Below, one piece after another: positions 43,046 to 52,320 of a stretch of 64,000 nt of DNA. Below the pieces are notes generated by a model. The model was not told the origin of the DNA. It did no database searches and was given only the letters and a program-made list of their open reading frames with translations. The stretch spans positions 128,237 through 192,236 of the forward strand of contig CAJTTI010000002.1 of NCBI GenBank assembly GCA_910579225.1, given 5' to 3'. Position numbers and translations under genes: made by a program. Within the stretch, counting starts at the first letter, position 1; each line of letters opens with the position of its first letter. The stretch comes from an uncultured Lachnospiraceae bacterium. GTDB taxonomy: Bacteria; Bacillota; Clostridia; Lachnospirales; Lachnospiraceae.

Positions 43046-44109
43046 AGTGCTTCCTCCTCTACATAGTATTCTCTGAGAGATATCTCACCGCTTAGAAGTG
43101 CTTTGGTATCATCTTCCATGGGAGTGCCGGCGTCTTCCATTTCCTGTTTCATCTGTTCTGTTTCTGCCATCATTCCGTTCTCAAATAAGGTGATGAGATA
43201 GGTATCCCGGACATAGAGGGCGTCCGGATCGCTTTCGTAGGCTGTCCTGGCATAAGTAAGTGCCTCTTCGTTATTTCCGTCCAGCAGGTTTAGGATTGCC
43301 ATTCCGCGGCAGGCCAGTGCTTCCGTCTTCTCATAGCGGAGGACCTGTTCGTAATAAGACCGGGCGCTTTCAAAATCTCCATCCCGGCGAAGCCTCGTAC
43401 CCAGTTCAGACATGGCAGTGAAATCCATGGGGTTCTCTTCCAGACATTTCAGAAGGCTGGCTTTATATTCTTCCGGATCCTCGGAAAACTGTGCGGCATA
43501 GTACCAGACCAGAGGCTGATACATCTTCGGATCTCCTTTCATATCTTCCAGCTTTTCCTTAATGATGACAACAGCCAGTTCTTGTTCTGTATCTTCCCTC
43601 AGATCATCTGATACAGCTTGTAATTCATCCAGTGTATCATAGTAGCTGTTCAAAATATTCTGATAGTGAATCATCTCTCCGTAGGTGGTATCGGACAGCG
43701 ATTTGCCAGCCAGATGGGTGTTCATACAATAGGCGGCAAAATCATAGCATCCGTAGTCCATGGAGAGGGTTACCAGACGGACAGCCAGATCTGTGGAATT
43801 GGGATGTCTCTGAGCAGTCTGTTCCAGTTGTGACAAAGTATCATAAAGCATTCCCTGCTGGATGCGTGCTTCAGCAGTTGCATAGATCCGATAGTCTGTC
43901 AGTTGCTTTGGCATCTGGAAATATGCAAAAACCGTAAGGGCCAGAACCACAAGTGTAATGGGCAGGAAAATCCAGGGGAGGGGATAACGAATTGCCTGTT
44001 CCCTGCATCTTTTGCAGAGACGGGAATGGGGGTTCTCTGTCTTGTCTGCAGGCGCCTGATGGCACATTTCACATCCGCACAGTTCGTCGAAAATATTTTG
44101 TTCTTCCAT
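43042..44109 (-). CDS. zinc-ribbon, single-span TPR protein
   Basis: A 355-residue protein. The N-terminus has CGCEMC and CKRC, which resemble a zinc ribbon, followed by one membrane helix (about residues 44-65). The rest is made of TPR-like helical repeats, e.g. GDFESARSYYEQVLRYEK and NNEEALTYARTAYESDP. AAGGAGTG precedes the ATG at 44109. It overlaps the membrane zincin gene, implying a joint function such as presenting proteins to the protease. This is inference. The exact family is not recognised. Confidence 0.75.
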   Translation of the reverse strand: MEEQNIFDELCGCEMCHQAPADKTENPHSRLCKRCREQAIRYPLPWIFLPITLVVLALTVFAYFQMPKQLTDYRIYATAEARIQQGMLYDTLSQLEQTAQRHPNSTDLAVRLVTLSMDYGCYDFAAYCMNTHLAGKSLSDTTYGEMIHYQNILNSYYDTLDELQAVSDDLREDTEQELAVVIIKEKLEDMKGDPKMYQPLVWYYAAQFSEDPEEYKASLLKCLEENPMDFTAMSELGTRLRRDGDFESARSYYEQVLRYEKTEALACRGMAILNLLDGNNEEALTYARTAYESDPDALYVRDTYLITLFENGMMAETEQMKQEMEDAGTPMEDDTKALLSGEISLREYYVEEEAL

Positions 44110-44181
44110 AATAATATAAGCACTCCTTATTTCGCCCCCGGCAGTATATCCGAATACAGCCAGGAACATCTTCTTTTTACT

Positions 44182-44985
44182 CTAACAGGGCTGGAAGGAA
44201 AAGGTATAATCCCGTGCTTCACCTGCAGACAGATACTGTACATACTTTTTCTCCAGAAGATTTGTGTCGGGTACCTGATCCATGGTACCGCCGCACCAGG
44301 GCTCGATGCACAAAAACGGCGCGTCTTTCCTGATGGGAGTCCAGAAGGCGACGGTGGGATAATCTGGAAAATCAAACTGAATCCCCTTTTCCGTACATTG
44401 GTGGATGAGTTTCACCGTACGGTGGGTAAGATTTTCGTAAAGGATGGCATCGTGATCGAACAAGGGATACTGCAGATGCAGATCCTCCACATCCGGATCC
44501 TCAAAACGGAGCAGATATTCAGTGAAATGTTCGCCCTCTTCCATGGGACAGAAGAAAGCCGGATGTCCGCCAACCAGGAAAGGCATCTCGTCTGTTCCTT
44601 TGTTGGTTACTCCATAGACAGCGTACAGCCTGGGACCGTCCAGACGGAAGGTGACAGTGAAGACAAAATCATAGGGATAGACAGAAGAGGTGAACTCTGT
44701 GGTTCCTGTGGAGAGGATCACGTAGTTTTCTGCCTGTTCTGCCACTTTAAAATCTGCATCTTTTACAAAACCGTGCCGCGGAATATCATAAGCCTGTCCG
44801 TGGATGGTCACCGGCTGAGGAACAGCGCCGATATATGGAAAAAGAACCGGTGATGTCTTTGCCCAGTATGCAGGATCCTTCTGCCACAGGTATTCCTTGC
44901 CGGAAGCAGTCTGATAGGACAGAAGCTCTGCACCCGGAGTTTGGCAGATAACAGTGGCGTATTCGTTTTTGATTGTGATATTCAT
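44182..44985 (-). CDS. aldose 1-epimerase family protein
   Basis: A 267-residue protein of the galactose-mutarotase-like superfamily (YeaD/LacX type). Features include the N-terminal NEYATVICQTPGAELLSYQ, LFPYIGAVP, PRHGFVKDADF with the conserved His, GGHPAFFCP with a second His, and EPWCGGTMDQ with the catalytic Glu region. GGGGAA precedes the ATG at 44985. It is likely to interconvert sugar anomers, but the sugar is unknown. It is separated by 70 bases from the TPR gene downstream. Confidence 0.88.
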   Translation of the reverse strand: MNITIKNEYATVICQTPGAELLSYQTASGKEYLWQKDPAYWAKTSPVLFPYIGAVPQPVTIHGQAYDIPRHGFVKDADFKVAEQAENYVILSTGTTEFTSSVYPYDFVFTVTFRLDGPRLYAVYGVTNKGTDEMPFLVGGHPAFFCPMEEGEHFTEYLLRFEDPDVEDLHLQYPLFDHDAILYENLTHRTVKLIHQCTEKGIQFDFPDYPTVAFWTPIRKDAPFLCIEPWCGGTMDQVPDTNLLEKKYVQYLSAGEARDYTFSFQPC

Positions 44986-45236
44986 AATAGATTCCCCCAT
45001 AAAATATGTATGATCATCCGGCTTTTGCGACCGCATCTGCCGTCTGTCAGGCCTGTAGATCAGCGGTCTGCCTATGGCTATTATAGCAGTTTTAAAGAGG
45101 AAATACTACAGAAGAATTATTTTTCGTGTTCCTGATTATGATGGGGGAGGCGGCTGTGGGGGCCGGATTGACTTCTGAAGGAATGGACGTTATAATAAGA
45201 ACATTGTGAGGCAGGATGGGCAGGGGGGCGTATGAT

Positions 45237-45419
45237 ATGAGTGCAAAGACGAGCTGCGAGATGTGCAGCAATTATGTATATGATGAAGATTATGATTATT
45301 ATGTATGCGAGATGGATCTGGATGAGGATGAGATGTATCGGTTTCTGAGTAGTTCTGTAGACAGTTGCCCGTATTTCCGCGGAGAGGATGAATATCAGAT
45401 TGTACGGAAACAAATGTAA
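45237..45419 (+). CDS. small CxxC protein, DUF6472-like
   Basis: A 60-residue acidic protein: CEMCSNYVYDEDYDYYVC at residues 8-25, then CPYFRG near 44. The four cysteines suggest a zinc knuckle. I recognise the pattern as a small family widespread in Lachnospiraceae (DUF6472). A G-rich stretch precedes the start; an in-frame upstream ATG at 45216 is less likely. It is followed by the glycosyltransferase fusion gene after 57 bases. Function unknown. Confidence 0.75.
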   Translation: MSAKTSCEMCSNYVYDEDYDYYVCEMDLDEDEMYRFLSSSVDSCPYFRGEDEYQIVRKQM

Positions 45420-45476
45420 AGCATACAGACTGCTGAAATACAGCTTATAAGAGAGCGGCTGGAGAGGAGAGGGATT

Positions 45477-46835
45477 ATGCCAGTGGTTACATTGATTATT
45501 CCAGTATATAATGCAGAGAAATATCTGCGTCGTTGTCTGGACAGTGTGATGGAGCAGGACTTTCTGGATATGGAAGTTTTGCTTCTGGACGACGGCAGCA
45601 GCGACGGGAGTCTGGAAATCTGCCGGGGATATGAAGAAAAGGATCTGAGATTCCATGTAATCAGCAAAGAGAATACGGGAGTATCGGATACCAGAAACTT
45701 AGGAATACGTCTGGCAAAGGGAAAATACCTTCAGTTTATGGACAGTGATGACTGGCTGACAAAAGACGCAGTGGAGAGTATGGTGACAGCAGCAGAGCGG
45801 GAGCAATGCGATCTGGTGATTGCGGATTTTTATCGTGTGAAAAAAGACCGCTATGTGGAGAAACGGCATATCAGGCGGAAAACAGTGATGAGCCGGGAAG
45901 AATTTGCCATGGAGATGGCGAAAAAACCGGCGGATTATTATTATGGAGTCATGTGGAACAAACTATACCGCCGGGAGATTGTCGGGCAACATGGAATTTC
46001 CTGTGACACCTCTATGAACTGGTGCGAAGATTTTCTCTTTAATCTGGAATATATCCGATATGCAGATCGTTTTCTTGCGCTGCAGAAACCCGCGTATTAT
46101 TATATGAAGCGAAAGGGAAGCCTGGTGGCTACAGAAGCTGTGTCTGTGGATACAGTCCGGGTGAAGCTGGAACTTCTGGAGCGATATAAATCGTTGTATC
46201 AGAGTATGGGGCTGTATGAGGAACATAAGCTGAAGATTAATTCTTATATTGTTGCCATTGCCAGAGACGGAGGCGCGGGGCGGATGAATCCCAGAAAGCG
46301 GAAGCTTTCTCCGGAGGATGTGATACCAGAGGAAGAAAGAATCCGTTATCAGCATGTGGAACATACATTTGCTCCGGTTTATGATGAGTGGTCAAGTATT
46401 TTAATTTTGGGCACATTCCCGTCGGTAAAGTCCAGGGAGCAGAATTTTTATTACGGACATCCTCAGAACCGTTTCTGGAAGGTCTTGGCGCGCCTGACGG
46501 GGGAAGAACTGCCGGGGACTGTGGAAGAGAAGAAGGCGATGCTGCTGAAACATCATATTGCAGTCTGGGATGTGGTTCAGAGCTGCGATATCATTGGTTC
46601 CAGCGACAGTAGCATTAAGAATGTAGTTCCGGCAGATATTCCAGGAATTCTGAAAGACAGCCGGATTAGCAGGATTTTTGCCAACGGAGAGAAAGCGTAT
46701 AAGCTGTACAGGAAGTACAGTGAGGAGCAGACAGGAATTAAGGCAGTCAAACTGCCATCCTCCAGTCCGGCCAATGCGGTCTTTTCACTGGACCGCCTGG
46801 CTGAGACATGGGGCGCGCTGATCTGTGACGAATGA
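45477..46835 (+). CDS. glycosyltransferase family 2 fused to DNA-deoxyinosine/uracil glycosylase
   Basis: A 452-residue protein with two unrelated parts. Residues 1-265 are a GT-A family 2 glycosyltransferase: VTLIIPVYNAEKYLRRCLDS, LLDDGSSDGS, and MDSDDW with the metal-binding DxD. Residues about 285-452 are a uracil-DNA-glycosylase-superfamily domain of the deoxyinosine type, with ILGTFPSVKSREQNFYYG, NRFWKVLA and KLPSSSPAN. The frame is continuous with no stop between. Met270 near the junction is preceded by GGAGG at 46269-46273, so the glycosylase might also be made separately. GAGAGG precedes the main start. Both parts appear complete. Confidence 0.88.
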   Translation: MPVVTLIIPVYNAEKYLRRCLDSVMEQDFLDMEVLLLDDGSSDGSLEICRGYEEKDLRFHVISKENTGVSDTRNLGIRLAKGKYLQFMDSDDWLTKDAVESMVTAAEREQCDLVIADFYRVKKDRYVEKRHIRRKTVMSREEFAMEMAKKPADYYYGVMWNKLYRREIVGQHGISCDTSMNWCEDFLFNLEYIRYADRFLALQKPAYYYMKRKGSLVATEAVSVDTVRVKLELLERYKSLYQSMGLYEEHKLKINSYIVAIARDGGAGRMNPRKRKLSPEDVIPEEERIRYQHVEHTFAPVYDEWSSILILGTFPSVKSREQNFYYGHPQNRFWKVLARLTGEELPGTVEEKKAMLLKHHIAVWDVVQSCDIIGSSDSSIKNVVPADIPGILKDSRISRIFANGEKAYKLYRKYSEEQTGIKAVKLPSSSPANAVFSLDRLAETWGALICDE

Positions 46836-46862
46836 AAAACAATCTATTAAGAGGTGAAAGAA

Positions 46863-47324
46863 ATGGCATTTGAGAAAGCAAAAGAATATCTGAAAGGATA
46901 TGGCCTGGAGGATCGGATTAAGGTATTTGACACTTCCAGTGCAACTGTGGAACTGGCGGCGGAGGCGGTGGGATGTGAACCGGCCCGGATCGCCAAAACC
47001 TTGTCCTTTCAGGTGGGAGATGAGTGCATCCTTGTGGTGGCCGCAGGAGACGCCAGAGTCGATAATAAAAAATATAAGGCGCAGTTCCATACCAAGGCGA
47101 AGATGCTTTCCTTTGAAGAGGTAGAGGAACTGACCGGACATGCAGTAGGCGGAGTGTGCCCTTTTGGAGTGAAAGAGGGTGTAAAAGTGTATCTGGACGA
47201 GTCCCTTCGCCGGTTCGGGAAAGTGTATCCGGCCTGTGGAAGCAGCAACAGTGCGGCGGAGCTGACGCTGCAGGAGCTGGAGTGCACTTCAAGGTATGAA
47301 GCGTGGATTGATGTGTGCAAATAA
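46863..47324 (+). CDS. YbaK/EbsC-family aminoacyl-tRNA deacylase-like protein
   Basis: A 153-residue single-domain protein of the YbaK/ProX group, which hydrolyses mischarged tRNAs such as Cys-tRNA-Pro. Typical segments are PARIAKTLSF with the conserved Lys, GDARVDNKKYKAQF and VGGVCPFG. The ATG at 46863 follows AGAGGTGA. It lies 27 bases after the glycosyltransferase-glycosylase gene. The precise aminoacyl-tRNA substrate is unknown. Confidence 0.88.
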   Translation: MAFEKAKEYLKGYGLEDRIKVFDTSSATVELAAEAVGCEPARIAKTLSFQVGDECILVVAAGDARVDNKKYKAQFHTKAKMLSFEEVEELTGHAVGGVCPFGVKEGVKVYLDESLRRFGKVYPACGSSNSAAELTLQELECTSRYEAWIDVCK

Positions 47325-47374
47325 TAGCCGGACGGTCATGTTGATTTTCGGGTGAACAGTTGCCGGCAGAGCTC

Positions 47375-47403
47375 TTGCGCGGCGGAATAAAATCGTTTAT
47401 ACT
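47375..47403 (+). promoter_or_regulatory. promoter of the FMN oxidoreductase gene
   Basis: TTGCGC at 47375 and TATACT at 47398 with exactly 17 bases between. Confidence 0.6.
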
Positions 47404-47439
47404 TTTTGTATCTTAACTAAAAGAGAGGAGAATATGAAA

Positions 47440-48459
47440 ATGAACTATGAAGACGTGTTAAGAGAAGCCCGTGGCTGCATCGGGGATTCCTGCAAAGTCT
47501 GCGGAATCTGCAACGGCGTAGGATGCAGGAACCGGATTCCGGGACCGGGCGCCAAAGGGGTGGGGGATACGGCCATCCGCAACTATCAGAAATGGCAGGA
47601 GATTCGGGTCAATATGGATACTCTGCATGCGAACGTTCCGGTGGATACTTCTCTGGAACTGTTCGGGAAGAAATTCCGTTTTCCGTTTTTCGCAGGGCCC
47701 GTAGGTGCAGTAAATATGCATTACAGTGATAAATATGATGATTTGGCGTATAATAATGTACTGGTAGATGCCTGTGCAAAGGCCGGTATTGTGGCGTTCA
47801 CCGGAGACGGAATGAATGCAAAAGTGGTGGAAAGCGCGGCTGCAGCCATCAAAGAAGCAAATGGTATGGGAGTGCCGACCATTAAGCCGTGGAATCTGGA
47901 AACGATTCAAGGGAAAATGGAACTGGTGAAGAAAGCAGGAGCATTTGCTATTGCCATGGATGTGGATGCAGCAGGGCTTCCGTTTCTGAAGAATATGGAG
48001 CCGCCTGCAGGCAGCAAGACCGTGGACGAGCTTCGTCAGATTGCAGAGATGGCAGGAGTTCCCTTTATCGTAAAAGGAATCATGACAGAAAAGGCAGCGC
48101 GGAAAGCAGAAGAGGCCGGTGCAGCGGCGATAGTTGTCTCCAATCATGGAGGCAGAGTACTGGATCAGTGTCCGGCCACCGCAGAAGTGCTTCCGGGTAT
48201 TGTGGAAGCAGTGGGTGGACGGATGAAAGTGCTGGTTGACGGAGGTATCCGAAGCGGCGTGGACATTTTTAAAGCCCTTGCTCTAGGTGCAGATGGCGTT
48301 GTGATTGCCAGACCTTTTGTAACTGCCGTTTACGGCGGCGGTGCAGAAGGTGTGCAGTGTTATGTGGAAAAGCTGGGAGCTGAGCTTGCAGATACTATGG
48401 CTATGTGCGGTGCATCTACACTGAATGAGATCTCCAGGGAAATGGTCTGGAGGTCGTAG
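47440..48459 (+). CDS. FMN-dependent alpha-hydroxy-acid dehydrogenase family protein
   Basis: A 339-residue TIM-barrel flavoprotein of the lactate/glycolate oxidase superfamily. The C-terminal half has the FMN-phosphate and catalytic signature VVSNHGGRVLDQ (active-site His) and LVDGGIRSGVDIFKALALGADGV. The N-terminus carries a cysteine-rich stretch (CIGDSCKVCGICNGVGC, residues 11-27 or so), not found in classic members, suggesting an iron-sulfur or zinc site. The ATG at 47440 is favoured because GAGGAG is nine bases away; ATG 47434 would leave only three. It is followed 23 bases later by rubrerythrin. Confidence 0.88.
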   Translation: MNYEDVLREARGCIGDSCKVCGICNGVGCRNRIPGPGAKGVGDTAIRNYQKWQEIRVNMDTLHANVPVDTSLELFGKKFRFPFFAGPVGAVNMHYSDKYDDLAYNNVLVDACAKAGIVAFTGDGMNAKVVESAAAAIKEANGMGVPTIKPWNLETIQGKMELVKKAGAFAIAMDVDAAGLPFLKNMEPPAGSKTVDELRQIAEMAGVPFIVKGIMTEKAARKAEEAGAAAIVVSNHGGRVLDQCPATAEVLPGIVEAVGGRMKVLVDGGIRSGVDIFKALALGADGVVIARPFVTAVYGGGAEGVQCYVEKLGAELADTMAMCGASTLNEISREMVWRS

Positions 48460-48482
48460 ACTGAAAAAAGGAGAACAGTGAG

Positions 48483-49016
48483 ATGGAACTGAAAGGGAGC
48501 AAGACAGAGCAGAACCTGATTGCTGCATTTGCGGGTGAATCCGAAGCGCGGAATAAGTATACCTATTATGCGGCCAAAGCCCATGAAGATGGTTATGAGC
48601 AGATTGCAAATCTGTTTCAGGAGACTGCAGACAATGAAAAAGCCCATGCGAAGCTGTGGTTTGAAGCGCTTCGAGGGATTCATACGACAGAAGAAAATCT
48701 CAAAGATGCAGCGGCAGGCGAGCATTTTGAGTGGAGCGAGATGTATGCAACATTTGCAAAGGAAGCAAAAGAAGAAGGCTTTGACCGGCTGGCGTCTCTG
48801 TTTGAACTGGTGGCGAAGGTCGAGAAAGAGCATGAGGAACGATATCTTAAGCTTTTGGAGAATGTGGAAAACGGGCTCGTATTTTCAAAGGATGGTGATA
48901 CCGTCTGGGTATGTATGAATTGTGGTCATATCCATACAGGAAAGGTTGCTCCTTCCATTTGTCCTGTCTGTTCTTATCCCCAAGGGTATTTTGAAGAGAA
49001 AAAGAGGAATTATTAA
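48483..49016 (+). CDS. rbr: rubrerythrin
   Basis: A 177-residue non-haem iron protein that reduces H2O2 in anaerobes. The N-terminal ferritin-like diiron domain shows paired helices with FAGESEARNKY, ETADNEKAHAKLW and KVEKEHEERY. The C-terminal rubredoxin-like domain has CMNCGHI and CPVCSYPQGYF. GGAGAACAGTGAG precedes the start. It lies after the FMN oxidoreductase and before a strong terminator. Part of an oxidative-stress defence. Confidence 0.95.
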   Translation: MELKGSKTEQNLIAAFAGESEARNKYTYYAAKAHEDGYEQIANLFQETADNEKAHAKLWFEALRGIHTTEENLKDAAAGEHFEWSEMYATFAKEAKEEGFDRLASLFELVAKVEKEHEERYLKLLENVENGLVFSKDGDTVWVCMNCGHIHTGKVAPSICPVCSYPQGYFEEKKRNY

Positions 49017-49027
49017 TAAAAGGATAG

Positions 49028-49075
49028 AAAAGCTCTGCTGCAGTTTCTGGAAAAGAAAAGCAGCAGAGCTTTTTA
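49028..49075. terminator. bidirectional terminator, rubrerythrin/hybrid kinase
   Basis: AAAAGCTCTGCTGC pairs perfectly with GCAGCAGAGCTTTT. T residues on one side and A residues on the other allow use by both convergent transcripts. Confidence 0.88.
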
Positions 49076-49117
49076 AACAAATTCGGGTTCAGATAATGAT
49101 AAAAGCAGAGGAATGGA

Positions 49118-52100
49118 TTAAGGCAGTTGCTGAAGATTCAGCCAGAAATCCATGCGCTCCATGAGCAAAGGGATATCCAGCGGTTTTGCAATATGTTCAT
49201 TCATTCCCGCTTCACGGCCTGCTGCAATATCATCCGCAGAGACATTGGCAGACAAGGCAAGAATGGGAATCACAGATGCATCCATGCGGGGCAGTTTTCG
49301 GATAGCCCGTGTGGCCTCATAGCCGTTCATGACAGGCATTTGGATGTCCATGAGAATCAGGTCATAATAACCTTCCGGCATCTCTGCAAAACGCTGCAGG
49401 CCCTTGCGTCCATCGGAAGCGCATTCCACCATGGCTCCAATCTCACCAATCAGTTCCATAGCAATTTCCTGGTTCAATTTGTTGTCTTCTACCAGAAGGA
49501 TTCGGCATCCCCGGAAGGAGAGTTCAGAAGGACTTTCAGGAATCAGTTCCGGCTGAATAGCAGGACATTCTGATGGATTCTGGAGACGCAGGATAACTGT
49601 GACGGTAAACTGTGATCCCTGCCCAGGGATACTTTTTACACTGATAGCGCCGCCCATCATACGTGCAATATTCTGCGCGATAGACAGGCCCAGACCTACG
49701 CCTTCCGTACGGCTGACTTCCGGGTCTTCCGCCCGGCTAAAAGGTTCAAAAATATGCTGGATAAAGGATTCTTCCATTCCGATTCCATTATCGCTGAAAA
49801 TAAAATCGTAGGAACGGCAGCTGTATTCTCTGGATTCGCGTTCCAGAACAGATATTTCAAGTAAACCTCCCGGCGGTGTGTATTTTACGGAATTGCCCAG
49901 AATATTCAGGAACATCTGCTGGAGACGCATCTGATCTCCGAAGACATTCTCATGCTGTACCTGCAGAGGATGAATCTTAAGCTGTAGATTCTTTTCCTGG
50001 ATACGGGGATAGATGACGGAGGCGACTTCCATCATCAATTCATTCAGATTCAGCATATCTGACTGCAGGTCGATAATACCGGATTTGATCTGACTGATAT
50101 CGAGCAGTTCGTTGAGGGTAGCCAACAGCTGCAGGCTGGCTATGGAAGCTTTTTCCAGACAGTCTTTTACCCGTTTGTGGTCATCCAGGTGATCGGCAGC
50201 GATCTTGATCATACCAATAATGCCATTCATGGGAGTACGAATATTGTGTCCCATGCAGGAGAGAAACTCTTGTTTGGATGCGTTGGCGTGGTCGGCGGCC
50301 TCACAGGCAGCCTGAAGGGCCTGCTGTTCTCTCATCTCTTTGCGTTTGCTCACTGTGACATCCTGGGCTGCGTAGACGATGGAACGGGCTTTGCCGTTTG
50401 CATCCGCCTGAGACATGACTGCAGTGCCGCGGATCCAGCCATATTCTTCCGGTCTGGTATTCGGATGTTCCGGAAGTTTTCGATAAGCCATAGTTACGTA
50501 AGGCTGTTGCCAGTTCAATGTCTTACGAAGGTTTTGAATGCTTAAATTTTTCAGGTATTCTTCCCGGTCATCCGGATGGATAAAGTGTTCCGCATAAGCC
50601 TTAAGCCCTGTCTCGTAATCAATTTTATCATTCAGGATGTCTTTTGTTTCCTCAGACTGAGACACGTTGCGGAACATATTCTGTTCCAGATCTGCGTAAT
50701 AGGTGGCAAAGAACATACTTCCCAGAGTCCGGATAATATCGGCCTGTTCCTGCGCCCCTTTCCGACGGAGCTCCTCCTCCAGTTTTTCCCGGGTAATGTC
50801 ACGTCCGAGAATATTGATAGAGATCCGGTTCCCCTGGCGTGCATAGATGACATGTTCTTCCAGCCAGCAGACAGTAGTGTCGGAAGTACGGTACTGACAG
50901 ATTTCCTCCCCGTAATCATGAGTGACGGCAGCTTTTTGATAAAGATGTTCCGGACTCATGATTTTTCGGAATATCTCATTATCTTCCGTTCTGACCACAT
51001 TTTCCAGTGTTTCGTGAAAATATTGCTGGTAGCTTCCAGAAAAAATATTCTGAACTCTACTGTTTTCGTTGATCCGAATCCGCTCACATTGTCCGTTTTC
51101 GAGATATACAGTGGTCATAACGCTATAACGAGATTTGAGAATAGCTGCCAGCTGCATATCCCGCAGCGAAAGCGTATGTTCCTGACGTACGCGCTTGTCG
51201 ACATTCTGCAAAGCCAGGATTGCGTGATTTGATGTACTGTACTCCTGATTGAAGTAGGCGATGATTGCCATATAGCGATATTCATGATCATCTTCTCCGC
51301 GCCATTGACAGAGCATATCTGTTTTCTGCACAGAAGTCTCTTTGATCTGACGCAGGTTCTGCAGAGAGAAATGCTGACAGAACCGTTCCCGGTCTGCAGG
51401 ATGAACCTGCTTGGCCAGGCGGGAGTCTATGATTCCGTCCCATTGAAGAGTCCATGATTTCCATCCGGTATGCGTGTGTCCGTTTTCACGCACCAGATTA
51501 GCCTCTCCCGTGTCCAGATCAATGCTGTAGACACCAAAATTCTGCTCTCCCAAAGTACGGATTACTTCCTGGATGTGTATACTGGCATCATCCAGTTCCA
51601 GGCTCTCCTGAAGAATATCATGGATATCTTTTATATATAGAAAGATATACTGGTCTTCCCCGAGAGAAGCCGGATCTGGTACAATCTCCATTAGATTCCA
51701 GCGGAAATCATCTCCGGAATGTCTGCGGTAACAATAGGTTAAAACTTTCTTACCAGTATTTAGAGCAGTTTTGATGTGATCAGGGTGGGTAAAAGATATG
51801 AAATTGTTCATATCATCCGGATGGATGCGACCAGTATAGATAAACTGTCCAAGCCAACTGGAAAAGATATCAATGCCATATCCAATGACCCGGTCTTCTG
51901 ATCTTGTCTTTACTACTTCATAGCGATCCTGTGACAGATTGACCCGCAGAATCTTGTGATAGGTGTGGGTGATTGCCTGTACATGGGGAGCTACAGTAAT
52001 GATAAATGCCGGTACCTGATCTTCCCATTGAGTTCTGACAGCTGTAATATCTACCATCTCACCAAAGGGATTATTATAGTTCAGCGACTGGTTTTCCTGT

Positions 52101-52300
52101 CGTTCACCGATTGACAGGAGCGGGCAATTGGCACAGGAATGGTCTCCAAGTTCATGACAGGGCATACCTGTACGAATATGGGGAGATACTTCCCGTACCC
52201 GCTCATTGTAGTATAAGATTTCATGATTATCTTCCCGGATAATAAAGATGCCGGTGGTTGGAACTGCACGTAATATTTTTTCATATTCTTTAATATCCAC
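49118..52300 (-). CDS. soluble hybrid sensor histidine kinase/response regulator with PAS domains
   Basis: A 1060-residue cytosolic protein without membrane segments. The first 650 residues contain several PAS/PAC-like modules; the first (about 1-110) has a CHELGDHSCANCPL cysteine cluster that could bind metal or sense redox. The phosphorylated His is His685 in GHNIRTPMNG, followed by a HATPase domain (about 790-905: GNSVKYTPPGG, GIGMEES, GVGLGLSIAQ), and a receiver domain near the C-terminus with Asp985 in LMDIQMP. The start is GTG at 52300 after AGGTGA. It follows bactofilin by 20 bases. Its output would be phosphorelay to an unidentified partner. Confidence 0.9.
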   Translation of the reverse strand: MDIKEYEKILRAVPTTGIFIIREDNHEILYYNERVREVSPHIRTGMPCHELGDHSCANCPLLSIGERQENQSLNYNNPFGEMVDITAVRTQWEDQVPAFIITVAPHVQAITHTYHKILRVNLSQDRYEVVKTRSEDRVIGYGIDIFSSWLGQFIYTGRIHPDDMNNFISFTHPDHIKTALNTGKKVLTYCYRRHSGDDFRWNLMEIVPDPASLGEDQYIFLYIKDIHDILQESLELDDASIHIQEVIRTLGEQNFGVYSIDLDTGEANLVRENGHTHTGWKSWTLQWDGIIDSRLAKQVHPADRERFCQHFSLQNLRQIKETSVQKTDMLCQWRGEDDHEYRYMAIIAYFNQEYSTSNHAILALQNVDKRVRQEHTLSLRDMQLAAILKSRYSVMTTVYLENGQCERIRINENSRVQNIFSGSYQQYFHETLENVVRTEDNEIFRKIMSPEHLYQKAAVTHDYGEEICQYRTSDTTVCWLEEHVIYARQGNRISINILGRDITREKLEEELRRKGAQEQADIIRTLGSMFFATYYADLEQNMFRNVSQSEETKDILNDKIDYETGLKAYAEHFIHPDDREEYLKNLSIQNLRKTLNWQQPYVTMAYRKLPEHPNTRPEEYGWIRGTAVMSQADANGKARSIVYAAQDVTVSKRKEMREQQALQAACEAADHANASKQEFLSCMGHNIRTPMNGIIGMIKIAADHLDDHKRVKDCLEKASIASLQLLATLNELLDISQIKSGIIDLQSDMLNLNELMMEVASVIYPRIQEKNLQLKIHPLQVQHENVFGDQMRLQQMFLNILGNSVKYTPPGGLLEISVLERESREYSCRSYDFIFSDNGIGMEESFIQHIFEPFSRAEDPEVSRTEGVGLGLSIAQNIARMMGGAISVKSIPGQGSQFTVTVILRLQNPSECPAIQPELIPESPSELSFRGCRILLVEDNKLNQEIAMELIGEIGAMVECASDGRKGLQRFAEMPEGYYDLILMDIQMPVMNGYEATRAIRKLPRMDASVIPILALSANVSADDIAAGREAGMNEHIAKPLDIPLLMERMDFWLNLQQLP

Positions 52301-52320
52301 AATTTCACCTGTGTCAGCTG

